Assembly: GCF_008274625.1 (NCBI RefSeq)
Contig: NZ_VTRU01000001.1
Location: 744,001-808,000, forward strand
From: Chryseobacterium panacisoli
Lineage (GTDB): Bacteria; Bacteroidota; Bacteroidia; Flavobacteriales; Weeksellaceae
Direction: 5' to 3'
Length of the DNA: 64,000 bases
Position 1 is the first letter of the stretch. Each line of letters begins with the position of its first letter. The notes under the pieces were generated by a model, which worked only from the letters and a program-made list of their open reading frames with translations, had not been told where the DNA came from and ran no database searches. A program made the translations under genes and the position numbers. Positions 1-8,498 of the stretch are shown here, in pieces.

Positions 1-276
1 TGTATCACCAACGCGACGATCCTGTCTATTTCCAACGAAGACAGAGAAAAAATCTGCAATGAAATTCATGAGGTTGAACATTTTTTCAGATGGAGAACCA
101 ACAAAGGCTATGTTGCCGCGCAGAAACGTCTGCTTTCTTTCATGAATAATGATGCTAAATTCCGGTATGAGGAACTTTTAGCTATGTACCCCCAATTGTA
201 CAATCTGGTTCCGAAACATCTCATCGCTTCTTATCTTGGAGTAACCAGAGAAACTCTGAGCAGGCTTCATCAATAA
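1..276 (+). CDS. Crp/Fnr family transcriptional regulator, C-terminal part
   Basis: The gene enters from the left edge; 91 codons are visible in frame 1 and end at TAA 274-276. The visible part is the end of the dimerisation helix and the winged-helix DNA-binding domain. The recognition helix (GVTRETLSR) has the RExxxR pattern that E. coli CRP uses to contact GTGA half-sites. A matching TGTGA-N6-TCAC palindrome lies 37 bp downstream (313-328), in front of the YceI operon, so local regulation is likely. The effector cannot be judged because the cNMP-binding domain is outside the window. Confidence 0.85.
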   Translation, partial: CITNATILSISNEDREKICNEIHEVEHFFRWRTNKGYVAAQKRLLSFMNNDAKFRYEELLAMYPQLYNLVPKHLIASYLGVTRETLSRLHQ

Positions 277-312
277 CCAATATCTTACATCCGTTTACCC
301 TCTCTTCTATTT

Positions 313-358
313 TGTGAGGTACATCACGTAACTTTTTCTTTCTATCGGCTGAACTTTG
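313..358 (+). promoter_or_regulatory. Crp/Fnr-type palindrome and promoter of the YceI operon
   Basis: TGTGAGGTACATCACG at 313-328 is a near-perfect CRP-like dyad (inner GTAC, outer TGTGA/TCACG). A -7 box GAACTTTG (7 of 8 to TAnnTTTG) lies at 351-358. With +1 taken four bases after the box, the dyad centres at -41.5, the class II activator position. No -33 TTG is visible, as expected for an activator-dependent promoter. Confidence 0.55.
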
Positions 359-382
359 TGTCATTAATTAAACCCAATAAAA

Positions 383-916
383 ATGGACACAAAAAATTTC
401 AAAGTCAATAATGAAAAGAGTACGATCGACTGGATCGGAAGAAAAATAACCGGAGCCCACAACGGAACAATCGGTGTAAAAGAGGGAAATTTCAGATTTG
501 AAGATGGAAAACCGGTATATGGAAAATTAGTCATTGATACCCGCACCATCAAAATCCTTGATATCGAGGATGCTGAAACCAATGCACAGTTTGCAGGCCA
601 TCTGAGTTCTGATGATTTCTTTAATTCTGATCAGTTTCCTGAAGCTTTTTTTGAAATCACTCATGCTGAACCTGGTGATCATAATCTGTATTACGTAACC
701 GGAGATCTCACCATAAAAGGTATTACTCATCCTGTCAACACAAGCCTGCAGGTTTCAACAACGGACAATACGGCTGCTTTAGATGCTAAAGTTGTAGTCG
801 ACAGAACGAAATTCAATATAAAATTCAGATCCGCCAATTTTTTTACCAATCTTGGTGATACACTGATCTACAACAATTTTGATCTCAATATTCATCTTGT
901 TGCAGAAGCTTACTAA
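383..916 (+). CDS. YceI family protein
   Basis: The 177-residue product matches YceI-like lipocalin-fold proteins from end to end: STIDWIGRKITGAHNGTI near the start, the FRFEDGKPVYGKLVID strand, and the FFNSDQFPEAFFEI segment. Family members bind isoprenoid-like lipids in a beta-barrel. E. coli YceI is periplasmic, but this protein has no signal peptide and should be cytoplasmic. It is the first gene of a five-gene operon with a tautomerase, SDR, NTF2-like protein and nitronate monooxygenase, and follows a CRP-like site. The in-operon ligand is unknown. Confidence 0.88.
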   Translation: MDTKNFKVNNEKSTIDWIGRKITGAHNGTIGVKEGNFRFEDGKPVYGKLVIDTRTIKILDIEDAETNAQFAGHLSSDDFFNSDQFPEAFFEITHAEPGDHNLYYVTGDLTIKGITHPVNTSLQVSTTDNTAALDAKVVVDRTKFNIKFRSANFFTNLGDTLIYNNFDLNIHLVAEAY

Positions 917-944
917 CATCAATTAACCTTAAAAATTTACCATC

Positions 945-1163
945 ATGCCATTTATAAAAGTAGATGTGCTTCGCGAAGATCTTAACCGCGAAACAAAACA
1001 ACAATTAATCAGAAAAATAAGTGAAGCTGTAACTTCAGTTTTGAATAAAGATCCTCATTTAACCCATATTGTGATCAACGAAATCGAAGATGATAACTGG
1101 GGATATGCCGGAGAACAGGTTTCACTATTAAAGGAACAAGGATTTTCAACAGAAAAAAAATAA
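945..1163 (+). CDS. 4-oxalocrotonate tautomerase family protein
   Basis: A 72-residue protein starting MPFIKVDVLRE. Tautomerase-superfamily enzymes use the N-terminal proline exposed after Met removal as catalytic base, and Pro2 is present here. The body (ETKQQLIRKISEAVTSVL, then HIVINEI) fits the beta-alpha-beta subunit; classical members have about 62 residues. They act as small oligomers on keto-enol substrates. It lies 28 bp after the YceI gene and 7 bp before the SDR, so the genes are probably co-transcribed. The substrate cannot be deduced. Confidence 0.85.
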   Translation: MPFIKVDVLREDLNRETKQQLIRKISEAVTSVLNKDPHLTHIVINEIEDDNWGYAGEQVSLLKEQGFSTEKK

Positions 1164-1170
1164 GCATACA

Positions 1171-1905
1171 ATGAAAAAGCAAACCGTAATCGTAACAGGA
1201 GCCTCTTCAGGAATAGGATTGGAAACAGCCCGTTATTTCTTAGACAGAGGTGATCATGTAATTATCAATTCACAAACAGCATCTAAATTAGAGGAAGTTT
1301 ACAATGAACTGGGAGCCGGCGAAAATCTGGCGATGGTTGCCGGAAATGTATCCGAGAAAGCAACAGGAGAAGCTTTGGTAAAGACAGCACTTGAAAGGTT
1401 CGGATCAATTGATGTTCTGGTCAACAATGCCGGAATTTACGAGAACAAACCCTTCCTGGATGTTACCGAAGAGTATCTGGACCGTTTTTTAACAACGAAT
1501 TTAAAAGGAACATTCTTTACAACACAGGCTGTAATCCCTCAAATGATCAAACAAAAAGACGGGGTGGTGATCAATGTAGGAACGCCACTGGTATATCATG
1601 CCATTGCGCAATCTCCCTCAACAGCACCTATTTCAAGCAAAGGAGCGATCCATGCCCTGACATTGCAGCTGGCTGCAGAGTTTGGAAAAGATAATATCAG
1701 GGTTAATACCATTGCTCCGGGATTGATCAGAACTCCGATGCATGGTGCTGATCTTGATAACAATGCCGGAATGCACCTCATCAACCGTATTGGAGAGCCG
1801 GAAGAAGTAGCTCAGATGATTCATGCGATTGCTAAAAACAAATTAATTTCCGGAGCCATCATCAATGTTGACGGGGGAATGGGTGCCGGACATCATTTAT
1901 CATGA
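1171..1905 (+). CDS. SDR family protein lacking the canonical catalytic Ser and Tyr
   Basis: A Rossmann-fold SDR of 244 residues with the cofactor motif TGASSGIG (residues 9-16), NNAG (85-88) and the structural Asn110. The Tyr of YxxxK is replaced by Pro153 (sequence PISSK, Lys157 kept), and the usual Ser about 13 residues earlier is Leu140. The reading frame is intact and the rest of the fold well conserved, so this is a divergent subgroup rather than a pseudogene. It may bind NAD(P) without normal oxidoreductase chemistry or use another residue such as Tyr142. Its stop overlaps the next start (ATGA). Confidence 0.85.
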   Translation: MKKQTVIVTGASSGIGLETARYFLDRGDHVIINSQTASKLEEVYNELGAGENLAMVAGNVSEKATGEALVKTALERFGSIDVLVNNAGIYENKPFLDVTEEYLDRFLTTNLKGTFFTTQAVIPQMIKQKDGVVINVGTPLVYHAIAQSPSTAPISSKGAIHALTLQLAAEFGKDNIRVNTIAPGLIRTPMHGADLDNNAGMHLINRIGEPEEVAQMIHAIAKNKLISGAIINVDGGMGAGHHLS

Positions 1906-2354
1906 AACTATCATTAATTATAGCATGGCTGCTCAGTTTTCCATTGAGCGGCCATGCACAAAATGTAAAGAATATGAAAACCAACCCAACATCAGAAACT
2001 GAAATAAGAAACGTCATTGAAAATTATTATTTAAAAGGGATTTATGAAGGAAATACTGAACTTCTTACAAAAGCATTCTATAAGGGAGCATTGCTTTTCG
2101 GAGATGTAGATGGAGTTCCGTATTTCAAAACTGCAGCACAATATATTGAGGGAGTCGGAAATCGTGTCAGTCCGGAAAGATCAGGAAAGGAATTTAAAGC
2201 TGAGATCCTTTCCATCGATGTCATTAATTCGATTGCTACGGCGAAATTAAATGTAAGAATGTATGATTTTAATTATTATAATTTCATAACTTTCAATAAC
2301 ATAGACGGAAAATGGCTCATCATTAATAAGACATTGACCAATATACACCCTTAA
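1902..2354 (+). CDS. Exported NTF2-like (lumazine-binding-like) protein
   Basis: 150 residues beginning with a signal peptide; cleavage is likely after GHA (about residue 19). The mature part has the short NTF2/SnoaL-like fold pattern: an N-terminal helix (ETEIRNVIENYYLKGIYEG), then strands ending in NIDGKWLIINKTLT, typical of putative lumazine-binding/DUF4440-type proteins. Its start overlaps the SDR stop by four bases, indicating translational coupling. Role unknown; family members are often small-ligand binders. Confidence 0.75.
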   Translation: MKLSLIIAWLLSFPLSGHAQNVKNMKTNPTSETEIRNVIENYYLKGIYEGNTELLTKAFYKGALLFGDVDGVPYFKTAAQYIEGVGNRVSPERSGKEFKAEILSIDVINSIATAKLNVRMYDFNYYNFITFNNIDGKWLIINKTLTNIHP

Positions 2355-2390
2355 TTCAAATTTTAATTTTAATTAAAAATCAACAAAATC

Positions 2391-3464
2391 ATGTGGAATA
2401 AAAATAGAATTACAGAATTATTGGGTATTGAATATCCTGTTCTGCAGGGTCCTTTCGGTGGAGGTCTTTCTACGGTTGAACTTACCACGACAGTGAGCAA
2501 TCTTGGCGGATTAGGCGGATTCGGGGCTTATACTTTGACACCACAGGAAATCTATGACATTCACAAAGAAATACAGACGAAAACGGATAAACCCTACAAT
2601 CTTAATCTCTGGGTAAACGACCTTGATATTATTGATAACGCGCATACAAAAGAACAGTATCAAAAAGCAATTGAAACTTTCAAACCTTACTTTGATCTTT
2701 TAGATACTGATATTCCTTCACTTCCGCCCTCTTTCCAATCAAGATTTCAGAATCAGCTGAATGTTATTTTTGATATCAAGCCTAAAGTTTTCAGCTTTAT
2801 GTTTGGGTTGCTTAGTGAACACCTCATCGAAGATCTTCACCGTCAGGGAACTGTTGTTTTGGGAAATGCAACAACGCTTGATGAGGCTATTGCTCTGGAA
2901 AAAACCGGGGTGGACGTTATTGTAGCTTCTGGTTTTGAGAGCGGCGGCCACAGACCTTCGTTTCTGGATCAGTCTGAACTTTCTACAACGGGAACTTTTG
3001 CTCTGATTCAACTGATAAAGGACAAGGTAAAAATTCCTGTAGTTGCAGCGGGAGGTATTGCCAATGGCCGTGGAATTGCCGGAGCTTTCCAACTGGGTGC
3101 AGAAGCAGTACAGATCGGAACAGCATTTCTGGCCACTGAAGAATCCGGAGCTTTACCGATACATAAAGCGTTTTTATTTTCCGATGCTGCAAGATCCACT
3201 ACTCTTACCAGGGCTTATACCGGAAGATTAGGACGCGGAATTACCACCAAAATCTCACGAGATGTATTGGCTGCTACTGGCAAAACATTACCATTTCCTT
3301 TACAGACTCATTTTATGGGGGCATTGAGAAAAGCGGCTTTGGAACAGCAAAAGCATGAGCTGGTGTTTTTCTGGGCAGGACAGATTGCGCCGCTTTTAAA
3401 GCATAAAAAAGCCTCCACATTAATGCAGTCATTAATCGAAGAGGCATCTGAATTATTACGATAA
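2391..3464 (+). CDS. Nitronate monooxygenase (2-nitropropane dioxygenase family)
   Basis: 357 residues forming an FMN-binding TIM barrel. Recognisable are the N-terminal IEYPVLQGPFGGG loop, the VIVASGFESGGHRPS segment carrying the conserved His, and the phosphate-binding VPVVAAGGIANGRG and GAEAVQIGTAFL strands. The family oxidises nitronates such as propionate 3-nitronate using FMN and oxygen. It ends the YceI operon and converges on dgt with 7 bp between them. Assignment of family is firm; the physiological substrate is not. Confidence 0.9.
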   Translation: MWNKNRITELLGIEYPVLQGPFGGGLSTVELTTTVSNLGGLGGFGAYTLTPQEIYDIHKEIQTKTDKPYNLNLWVNDLDIIDNAHTKEQYQKAIETFKPYFDLLDTDIPSLPPSFQSRFQNQLNVIFDIKPKVFSFMFGLLSEHLIEDLHRQGTVVLGNATTLDEAIALEKTGVDVIVASGFESGGHRPSFLDQSELSTTGTFALIQLIKDKVKIPVVAAGGIANGRGIAGAFQLGAEAVQIGTAFLATEESGALPIHKAFLFSDAARSTTLTRAYTGRLGRGITTKISRDVLAATGKTLPFPLQTHFMGALRKAALEQQKHELVFFWAGQIAPLLKHKKASTLMQSLIEEASELLR

Positions 3465-3471
3465 ATAGAAT

Positions 3472-4830
3472 CTACACGGTCATTCCGATATCTATTCCTT
3501 TAATTTTTCTATATAAATCGGTAGCATAATTATCAGTCATTCCTGAAACAAAATCAATTACCCCGAGCACTTTCTGATAATCGGTGCCGTCATTGTAAAT
3601 AAATTGCTTTGGAATTAATTTCAAAGCTTTTTCATCATAAGATTTTCTATGATCTTCCGGTTTCAGAATGGAAGGGATAAAATGATCCAGTAATTCATAC
3701 ATTACATTATACCCTGCATTTTCAATTTCTACAACCGCTTTATGATTATAGATTTTTTCTACGGAGAAACTTGCAATGTCCTGCAGTGCTTTATTTTCTT
3801 TTTTATAGATATCAAGTAAACCATTGCCCAGATTTCCTTCAAGAATTGTCTGAAAATTATATTTGTACATTTCAATCGACTTATTAATCAGGGCATTGAT
3901 AACTTTTGCTCTTAAGTAAGAAATCTGTTCGTTTTCGTTGGAGATAGAACCAAGCTTTGTTTCAATTCTCTGCACATCATTTGTTTCAGATTTTACCAGT
4001 TCAAAAAATAAATTTTTACAGTCTGCAGTAGAAACAATTCCCAATCTGTGGGCATCTTCCATATCAATGATGTTATAGCAGATATCATCCGCCGCTTCTA
4101 CCAGCCATACAAAAGGATGTCTTTTGAAAATATGAGGTTCTTCACTTTCAGAAATAAGCTGGGTTCCTTTGGCAATTTCAAGGAATATATCTTTTTCATT
4201 CTGGAAAAAACCGAATTTCTTCCTGTGAATGATTCCTTTTTTCTTCGCTACAGCTTCACAAGGATATTTTGCAATACTTGCCAATGTGGAGAAAGTAAGC
4301 TGAACACCTCCTGCATCTTTCCCTTGCTGCTGCTGTGCCAGCACTCTGATCGCATTGGCATTTCCTTCAAAATTCACCAGATCCGCCCATTCCTTTTCGT
4401 TGAATTTTGACTTCAGATCTCTTTCATTTCTTTCAAAATAACTGGCAATGGCATCTTCTCCGGAATGTCCGAAAGCGGGGTTTCCAACATCATGACATAG
4501 GCATGCTGCTGCAATTACATTCCCCAGATTATAGAGATAAAAATTCTTTGAATCTTCAGTAAGTTCACCTTTAAAATCTTCAGCAATGAATTCACCGATA
4601 ATACTTCCTAGACTTCTTCCTACAGATGACACTTCTAAGGAATGCGTCAGTCTGTTGTGTACAAAAACACTTCCGGGAAGAGGAAAAACCTGCGTTTTAT
4701 TCTGCAGTCTTCTGAAAGCAGAAGAGAAGATAATTCTGTCGAAATCCCTTTGAAAATCAGTTCGTGAAGCCTTGGTCTGTGGATTGTTTCCTGTACGTTG
4801 ATTGGTGAAAATCTGGTTTAAATTCATCAT
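3472..4830 (-). CDS. dgt: Deoxyguanosinetriphosphate triphosphohydrolase-like protein
   Basis: 452 residues of the HD-domain dGTPase family, hydrolysing dNTPs to nucleoside and triphosphate. The metal site is visible: His63 (RLTHSLEV), His113-Asp114 (CLCHDVGNPAFGHSGED) and the later EAADDICY aspartate. Two adjacent ATG codons (4830, 4827) could start translation. A perfect -7 box TAATTTTG ends 4 nt before the first ATG, so the mRNA is predicted to be leaderless. The gene stands alone. Confidence 0.93.
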   Translation of the reverse strand: MMNLNQIFTNQRTGNNPQTKASRTDFQRDFDRIIFSSAFRRLQNKTQVFPLPGSVFVHNRLTHSLEVSSVGRSLGSIIGEFIAEDFKGELTEDSKNFYLYNLGNVIAAACLCHDVGNPAFGHSGEDAIASYFERNERDLKSKFNEKEWADLVNFEGNANAIRVLAQQQQGKDAGGVQLTFSTLASIAKYPCEAVAKKKGIIHRKKFGFFQNEKDIFLEIAKGTQLISESEEPHIFKRHPFVWLVEAADDICYNIIDMEDAHRLGIVSTADCKNLFFELVKSETNDVQRIETKLGSISNENEQISYLRAKVINALINKSIEMYKYNFQTILEGNLGNGLLDIYKKENKALQDIASFSVEKIYNHKAVVEIENAGYNVMYELLDHFIPSILKPEDHRKSYDEKALKLIPKQFIYNDGTDYQKVLGVIDFVSGMTDNYATDLYRKIKGIDIGMTV

Positions 4831-4834
4831 TTTT

Positions 4835-4842
4835 CAAAATTA
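4835..4842 (-). promoter_or_regulatory. -7 promoter box of dgt (predicted leaderless)
   Basis: TAATTTTG on the minus strand, a perfect match to TAnnTTTG. Its last G is 5 bases upstream of ATG 4830, so +1 would fall one base before the start codon. Confidence 0.5.
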
Positions 4843-4957
4843 CTCCAAATTTTAATTGTATGGAATAGTATTTAGATTTTTATTAAACAGATCTGTCATT
4901 CAAAAAATCTATAATAGTAAACGTTTTTTAGAGATCGGAAAGCTTGAAGAAATATTC

Positions 4958-4965
4958 TACATTTG
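4958..4965 (+). promoter_or_regulatory. -7 promoter box upstream of the methyltransferase
   Basis: TACATTTG, a perfect TAnnTTTG match, 66 bp before ATG 5032. No clear -33 TTG at the expected spacing. Confidence 0.45.
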
Positions 4966-5031
4966 ATGCAACTAATACAACCGAAGAATACTTACAGTTC
5001 TTCTTTATCCAAATTTTAAAATTCTTTTACA

Positions 5032-5661
5032 ATGACGGACAACACATGGCTCAAAAGATGGGACGAAAGATATAGCAGCGAAGAATTTGCGTATGGCACA
5101 GCACCCAACAATTATCTGAGAGAACAACTTATTCTATTAAAACCAGGCAAAATACTTTTCCCAGCAGAAGGTGAAGGCCGAAATGCTGTTTTTGCCGCAA
5201 CAACAGGGTGGCAGGTTTCAGCTTTCGACATCAGTGCCAATGGCAGAAGCAAAGCTTTACAGCTTGCAGAGCAACAAGAGACTAAGATTGATTATCAGGT
5301 TGGAGAACTTTCAGCACTGAATTATCAGGAACAACAGTTTGATGCTATTGCTCTTATTTACGCTCACTTTCCGGGAGATATTAAATCTTCCATCCATCAA
5401 ATGCTGAATCAGTATCTGCGTAAAGGCGGTTTTATTATTTTTGAAGCTTTCAGTAAAAATCATCTCGAATATATCGCAAAGAATGAAAAGGTAGGCGGAC
5501 CAAAGGATATTGAATCTCTGTTCTCTATTGAAGAAATTAAGGCAGATTTTCCGGATTATAACATTATTGAATTAACAGAAACAGAAATCGAGCTCAATGA
5601 AGGATTGTTTCATAATGGAACAGGTTCTGTAATCCGTTTTGTGGGACAAAAAATGGTCTGA
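5032..5661 (+). CDS. Class I SAM-dependent methyltransferase (TehB-like)
   Basis: 209 residues with the small Rossmann methyltransferase fold. The [20 protein letters not shown] start and the motif I region ([16 protein letters not shown]) resemble TehB/thiopurine-type methyltransferases. Motif IV-like [14 protein letters not shown] follows. Substrate unknown; relatives methylate tellurite, selenite or small organic thiols. It lies between dgt (divergent) and the Fpg/Nei gene, with separate promoters likely. Confidence 0.85.
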   Translation: MTDNTWLKRWDERYSSEEFAYGTAPNNYLREQLILLKPGKILFPAEGEGRNAVFAATTGWQVSAFDISANGRSKALQLAEQQETKIDYQVGELSALNYQEQQFDAIALIYAHFPGDIKSSIHQMLNQYLRKGGFIIFEAFSKNHLEYIAKNEKVGGPKDIESLFSIEEIKADFPDYNIIELTETEIELNEGLFHNGTGSVIRFVGQKMV

Positions 5662-5749
5662 ATATTTTAAACAGGTTTATTTTGGGATAAAGCTTTAGAT
5701 TTTATAGGGTTATGGAATACTATTTGAATCTTTATCTCAAAATAAACGT

Positions 5750-6484
5750 ATGCCTGAAGGTCCATCCATCATATTAATGAAAGAAAGCCTGCAGCCATTT
5801 GCGGGTCAGCAAGTAACAGAAGTTTCAGGAAATGCCAAATTTGAGAAAGAGACTTTCGTTGGCCAATCCCTTCTGGAAATCCGAACTTTTGGAAAACAAA
5901 CTTATCTCATTTTTGAAAAAGCAGCCATCCGGATTCACTTACTGATGTTTGGCTCTTACAGCATTGATGAACAGACCAAGCCGGATAAAAGCTTACGTCT
6001 GGCATTGTTTTTTCCTGCCGGAAGTATCTATTTTTATACCTGTTCCGTAAAATCCGTAGATCTTGATTTTCTCTCTACAATTGATTGGGAAGCAGATGTA
6101 ATGAGCGATCGGTGGAATCCTAAGAAAGCTGAAGAGAAATTAAAATCCAATCCGGAAATGATGGTCTGTGATGCATTGATGAATCAGCATATTTTTTCTG
6201 GTGTCGGCAATATCATTAAAAATGAAGTACTTTTCAGAATTGGAGTTCAGCCGGAAAGCCTGTTGGGGAATCTTCCACTCAAAAAAAGGAAAGAGCTCAT
6301 CGCTGAAGCCAGAAATTACAGTTTTGATTTTCTGAAATGGAAAAGAGAATTTGTTTTGAAAAAGCACTGGCTTGTTCATACCAAATCTATATGTCCGATA
6401 TGTGGACAGAAATTGATTAAGAAACAAACGGGTAAAGGAAAAAGAAGAAGCTTCTTTTGTGAAAAAGATCAGAAACTTTATTAG
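5750..6484 (+). CDS. Fpg/Nei family DNA glycosylase/AP lyase
   Basis: 244 residues starting MPEGPS; the N-terminal Pro and Glu3 are the catalytic nucleophile and acid of the Fpg/Nei family, which excises oxidised bases. The H2TH segment (MNQHIFSGVGNIIKNEVLFR) is clear. The C-terminal zinc finger starts CPICGQK, but the last pair reads CEKD, so the fourth Cys is Asp. Asp could still be a ligand. The sequence is closer to endonuclease VIII than to Fpg, which I cannot settle by eye. Confidence 0.88.
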   Translation: MPEGPSIILMKESLQPFAGQQVTEVSGNAKFEKETFVGQSLLEIRTFGKQTYLIFEKAAIRIHLLMFGSYSIDEQTKPDKSLRLALFFPAGSIYFYTCSVKSVDLDFLSTIDWEADVMSDRWNPKKAEEKLKSNPEMMVCDALMNQHIFSGVGNIIKNEVLFRIGVQPESLLGNLPLKKRKELIAEARNYSFDFLKWKREFVLKKHWLVHTKSICPICGQKLIKKQTGKGKRRSFFCEKDQKLY

Positions 6485-6494
6485 ATCAATACTA

Positions 6495-6564
6495 TTGTAA
6501 GTTTTGGCTAAAGCCGTTGAAGGGTTTGTTTATCTGAACGGGCTAAAGCCCGTTTCTATTGAAT
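6495..6564. repeat. Dispersed repeat with TAAA-loop hairpins (copy 1)
   Basis: Two hairpins: TGGCTAAAGCC at 6505-6515 and CGGGCTAAAGCCCG at 6539-6552, followed by CTATTGAA. Related copies are at 48754-48820 and 52863-52935. Stem bases differ between copies but stay complementary while the TAAA loop is constant. The remainder of 6565-6675 shows no gene. Confidence 0.7.
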
Positions 6565-6675
6565 AATTTTCACCACAGATTACGCAGATTTTCACAGATA
6601 ATGATGTGTTTTTTTTGCATTGTGAATCCCGGAAACCCCTATTTCACATTCTTATTATTCATTACTCATTTTACC

Positions 6676-7401
6676 TCAGTCTGAGTTTAAAAATCCTCCC
6701 GCAAATCGTGTAAAAAATTCAGAACGGTATACTTCTCCAAGGGGAATCTCAGCGTCTTCAATGTATACATTATGATTATCAAATGAATCAATATAATTCA
6801 TATTCACAACGTATGATTTGCTGACTCTTATAAAGGTTTCACCGGATATTTTCTGATGAATGGTTTTTAAATTCATTGCAGTGATAAGCTTTTGCTGCTT
6901 TGTATGAATGACTACATAGTCTTTCAGCCCTTCTATAAATTTAATATCTGAAAAACTTATTTTATAGAATCTTCGCTCTGCTTTGATAAATAAAAAGTCT
7001 GCTGTATTAGATTCTACCGTATTTTTCACAGTGTCTTTGGATAAAAGTTCGGTGTAAAGTATAGCTTTCTCAATAGCCTTTTCAAGTCTTTGGGGATCAA
7101 TAGGCTTCAATAGATAATCTACTGCTTCCAATTCGTAGCTCTTCAACGCGTATTGAGAATAGGCCGTTGTAAAGATGATCAGTGATTTTTTGGGAAGCAT
7201 TTCTGCGAACTCAAGACCTGTCACCATGGGCATTTCTATATCGAGAAAAATAAGATCTGCGTCATTATCTTTAAGAAACTCTAGTGCAGAGAGAGCATTG
7301 GAAAATTCGCCAAGGATATCAACATTGGAGATTTCAGCGATCAGAGATCTCATTTCGGATCTTGCCAAAGGTTCATCATCAACTATAATACAATTCATCA
7401 C
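6676..7401 (-). CDS. LytTR family response regulator
   Basis: 241 residues: receiver domain (acidic pair at Asp8/Asp9, phospho-acceptor Asp54 in LIFLDIEMP, Lys in DYLLKPI) followed by a LytTR DNA-binding domain from about residue 140 (FYKISFSDIKFIEGLKDYV, FIRVSKSYVVN). LytTR proteins bind pairs of direct repeats about 21 bp apart. Its start overlaps the kinase stop by 4 bp. Two sets of 21-bp-spaced repeats lie upstream of the kinase, so it probably controls its own operon and the divergent genes at 8667-10074. Confidence 0.92.
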   Translation of the reverse strand: MMNCIIVDDEPLARSEMRSLIAEISNVDILGEFSNALSALEFLKDNDADLIFLDIEMPMVTGLEFAEMLPKKSLIIFTTAYSQYALKSYELEAVDYLLKPIDPQRLEKAIEKAILYTELLSKDTVKNTVESNTADFLFIKAERRFYKISFSDIKFIEGLKDYVVIHTKQQKLITAMNLKTIHQKISGETFIRVSKSYVVNMNYIDSFDNHNVYIEDAEIPLGEVYRSEFFTRFAGGFLNSD

Positions 7402-8474
7402 AAGGGAATTTTTAAATTTACAATATATTCTTTTTCACCGGATTCTATCTGCAAATTAAAAGTGTCATTATAAAGAAGCTCCAATCTTCTGGTGATATTG
7501 GCAAGCCCAAGCCCGCTGCTTTTCTTGTCCGAAACGGTATAGCCGACACTTCTTGAATTCATACAAATAAAATGCAGCTGTTTATGCTCAATATTGATTT
7601 CTATTTTCACATAAGACTCTCCTCCACTTAGATCTACGCTATGTTTCACGGCATTTTCAACGAAAGTAGTAAACAAATTCGGAGGAATAAACGTACTGCT
7701 GATTATTCTTTTGTCAACATCAGTTTGAATATCAAAAGAAAAATTATCCCTTCTTATTTTTTCAAGGTTTAAAAAATTGGACAGGAAATCAATTTCTGAA
7801 GCCAGTAACGTTTTTTCTTCACTGTTTTCATACAGTTGATATCTGAGAAATTCGGAAAGTTTTACAATCACTACTGAAGCTTTTGCGGGATCTGTTCTGA
7901 TCAATGCTTTTACATTATTCAGCATATTAAAAAGAAAATGCGGATTGATCTGGTTTCTCAGTTCATTCAGTTCCATATTCAGAGTAAGGGTACTCAGCTC
8001 ACTGATCCTTTTATTATCACTGATCCATTTCTGCAGAAGTTTTATGGTTGTAGTCGTGAGAATAATCGGAATACACATCAGGATACCTTCATAGATCCCT
8101 CCTCTTTCATTATCTTTAGGAGTATATTGTATTCTGAAGTCCTCAAAAAGATGTCTGAAACTATATCCAATAAAATTAAGCCCCACAACTCCCATCAGAA
8201 TAAGCAGTACAAGATAGGTGAGGTATTTTGTTCTAAAGAAAAACCGGGGAACCAACACATATATATTAATGTAAACCATTGCAATCAGAATAGTATACAC
8301 AAAGAATAAAACATAGTATTGATATATTCCCGAATACCAGTGCCAGAATCTCGCGCTATACAGCAGAAAGAAAAAGAAGATCAGAAACAGCAGATGCCTT
8401 CGGAGCCCATATTTTGCTTCCACCAAAAAATCCATTACAAAGGTTTCTTCAAATTTCTGCGGACTGTATTTCAT
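7398..8474 (-). CDS. LytS-type sensor histidine kinase
   Basis: 358 residues. About four transmembrane segments (roughly 28-41, 54-77, 87-105, 129-147) precede a His_kinase domain with phospho-acceptor His179 in LRNQINPHFLFN and an ATPase domain with ENAVKHS and SGLGLANITRRL. No extracytoplasmic sensor domain is present, so the signal is probably sensed in the membrane. It is the partner of the overlapping LytTR regulator. A perfect -7 box lies at 8499-8506 on this strand. Confidence 0.92.
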   Translation of the reverse strand: MKYSPQKFEETFVMDFLVEAKYGLRRHLLFLIFFFFLLYSARFWHWYSGIYQYYVLFFVYTILIAMVYINIYVLVPRFFFRTKYLTYLVLLILMGVVGLNFIGYSFRHLFEDFRIQYTPKDNERGGIYEGILMCIPIILTTTTIKLLQKWISDNKRISELSTLTLNMELNELRNQINPHFLFNMLNNVKALIRTDPAKASVVIVKLSEFLRYQLYENSEEKTLLASEIDFLSNFLNLEKIRRDNFSFDIQTDVDKRIISSTFIPPNLFTTFVENAVKHSVDLSGGESYVKIEINIEHKQLHFICMNSRSVGYTVSDKKSSGLGLANITRRLELLYNDTFNLQIESGEKEYIVNLKIPL

Positions 8475-8498
8475 ATGATGGACTCATTTTATCATTAA

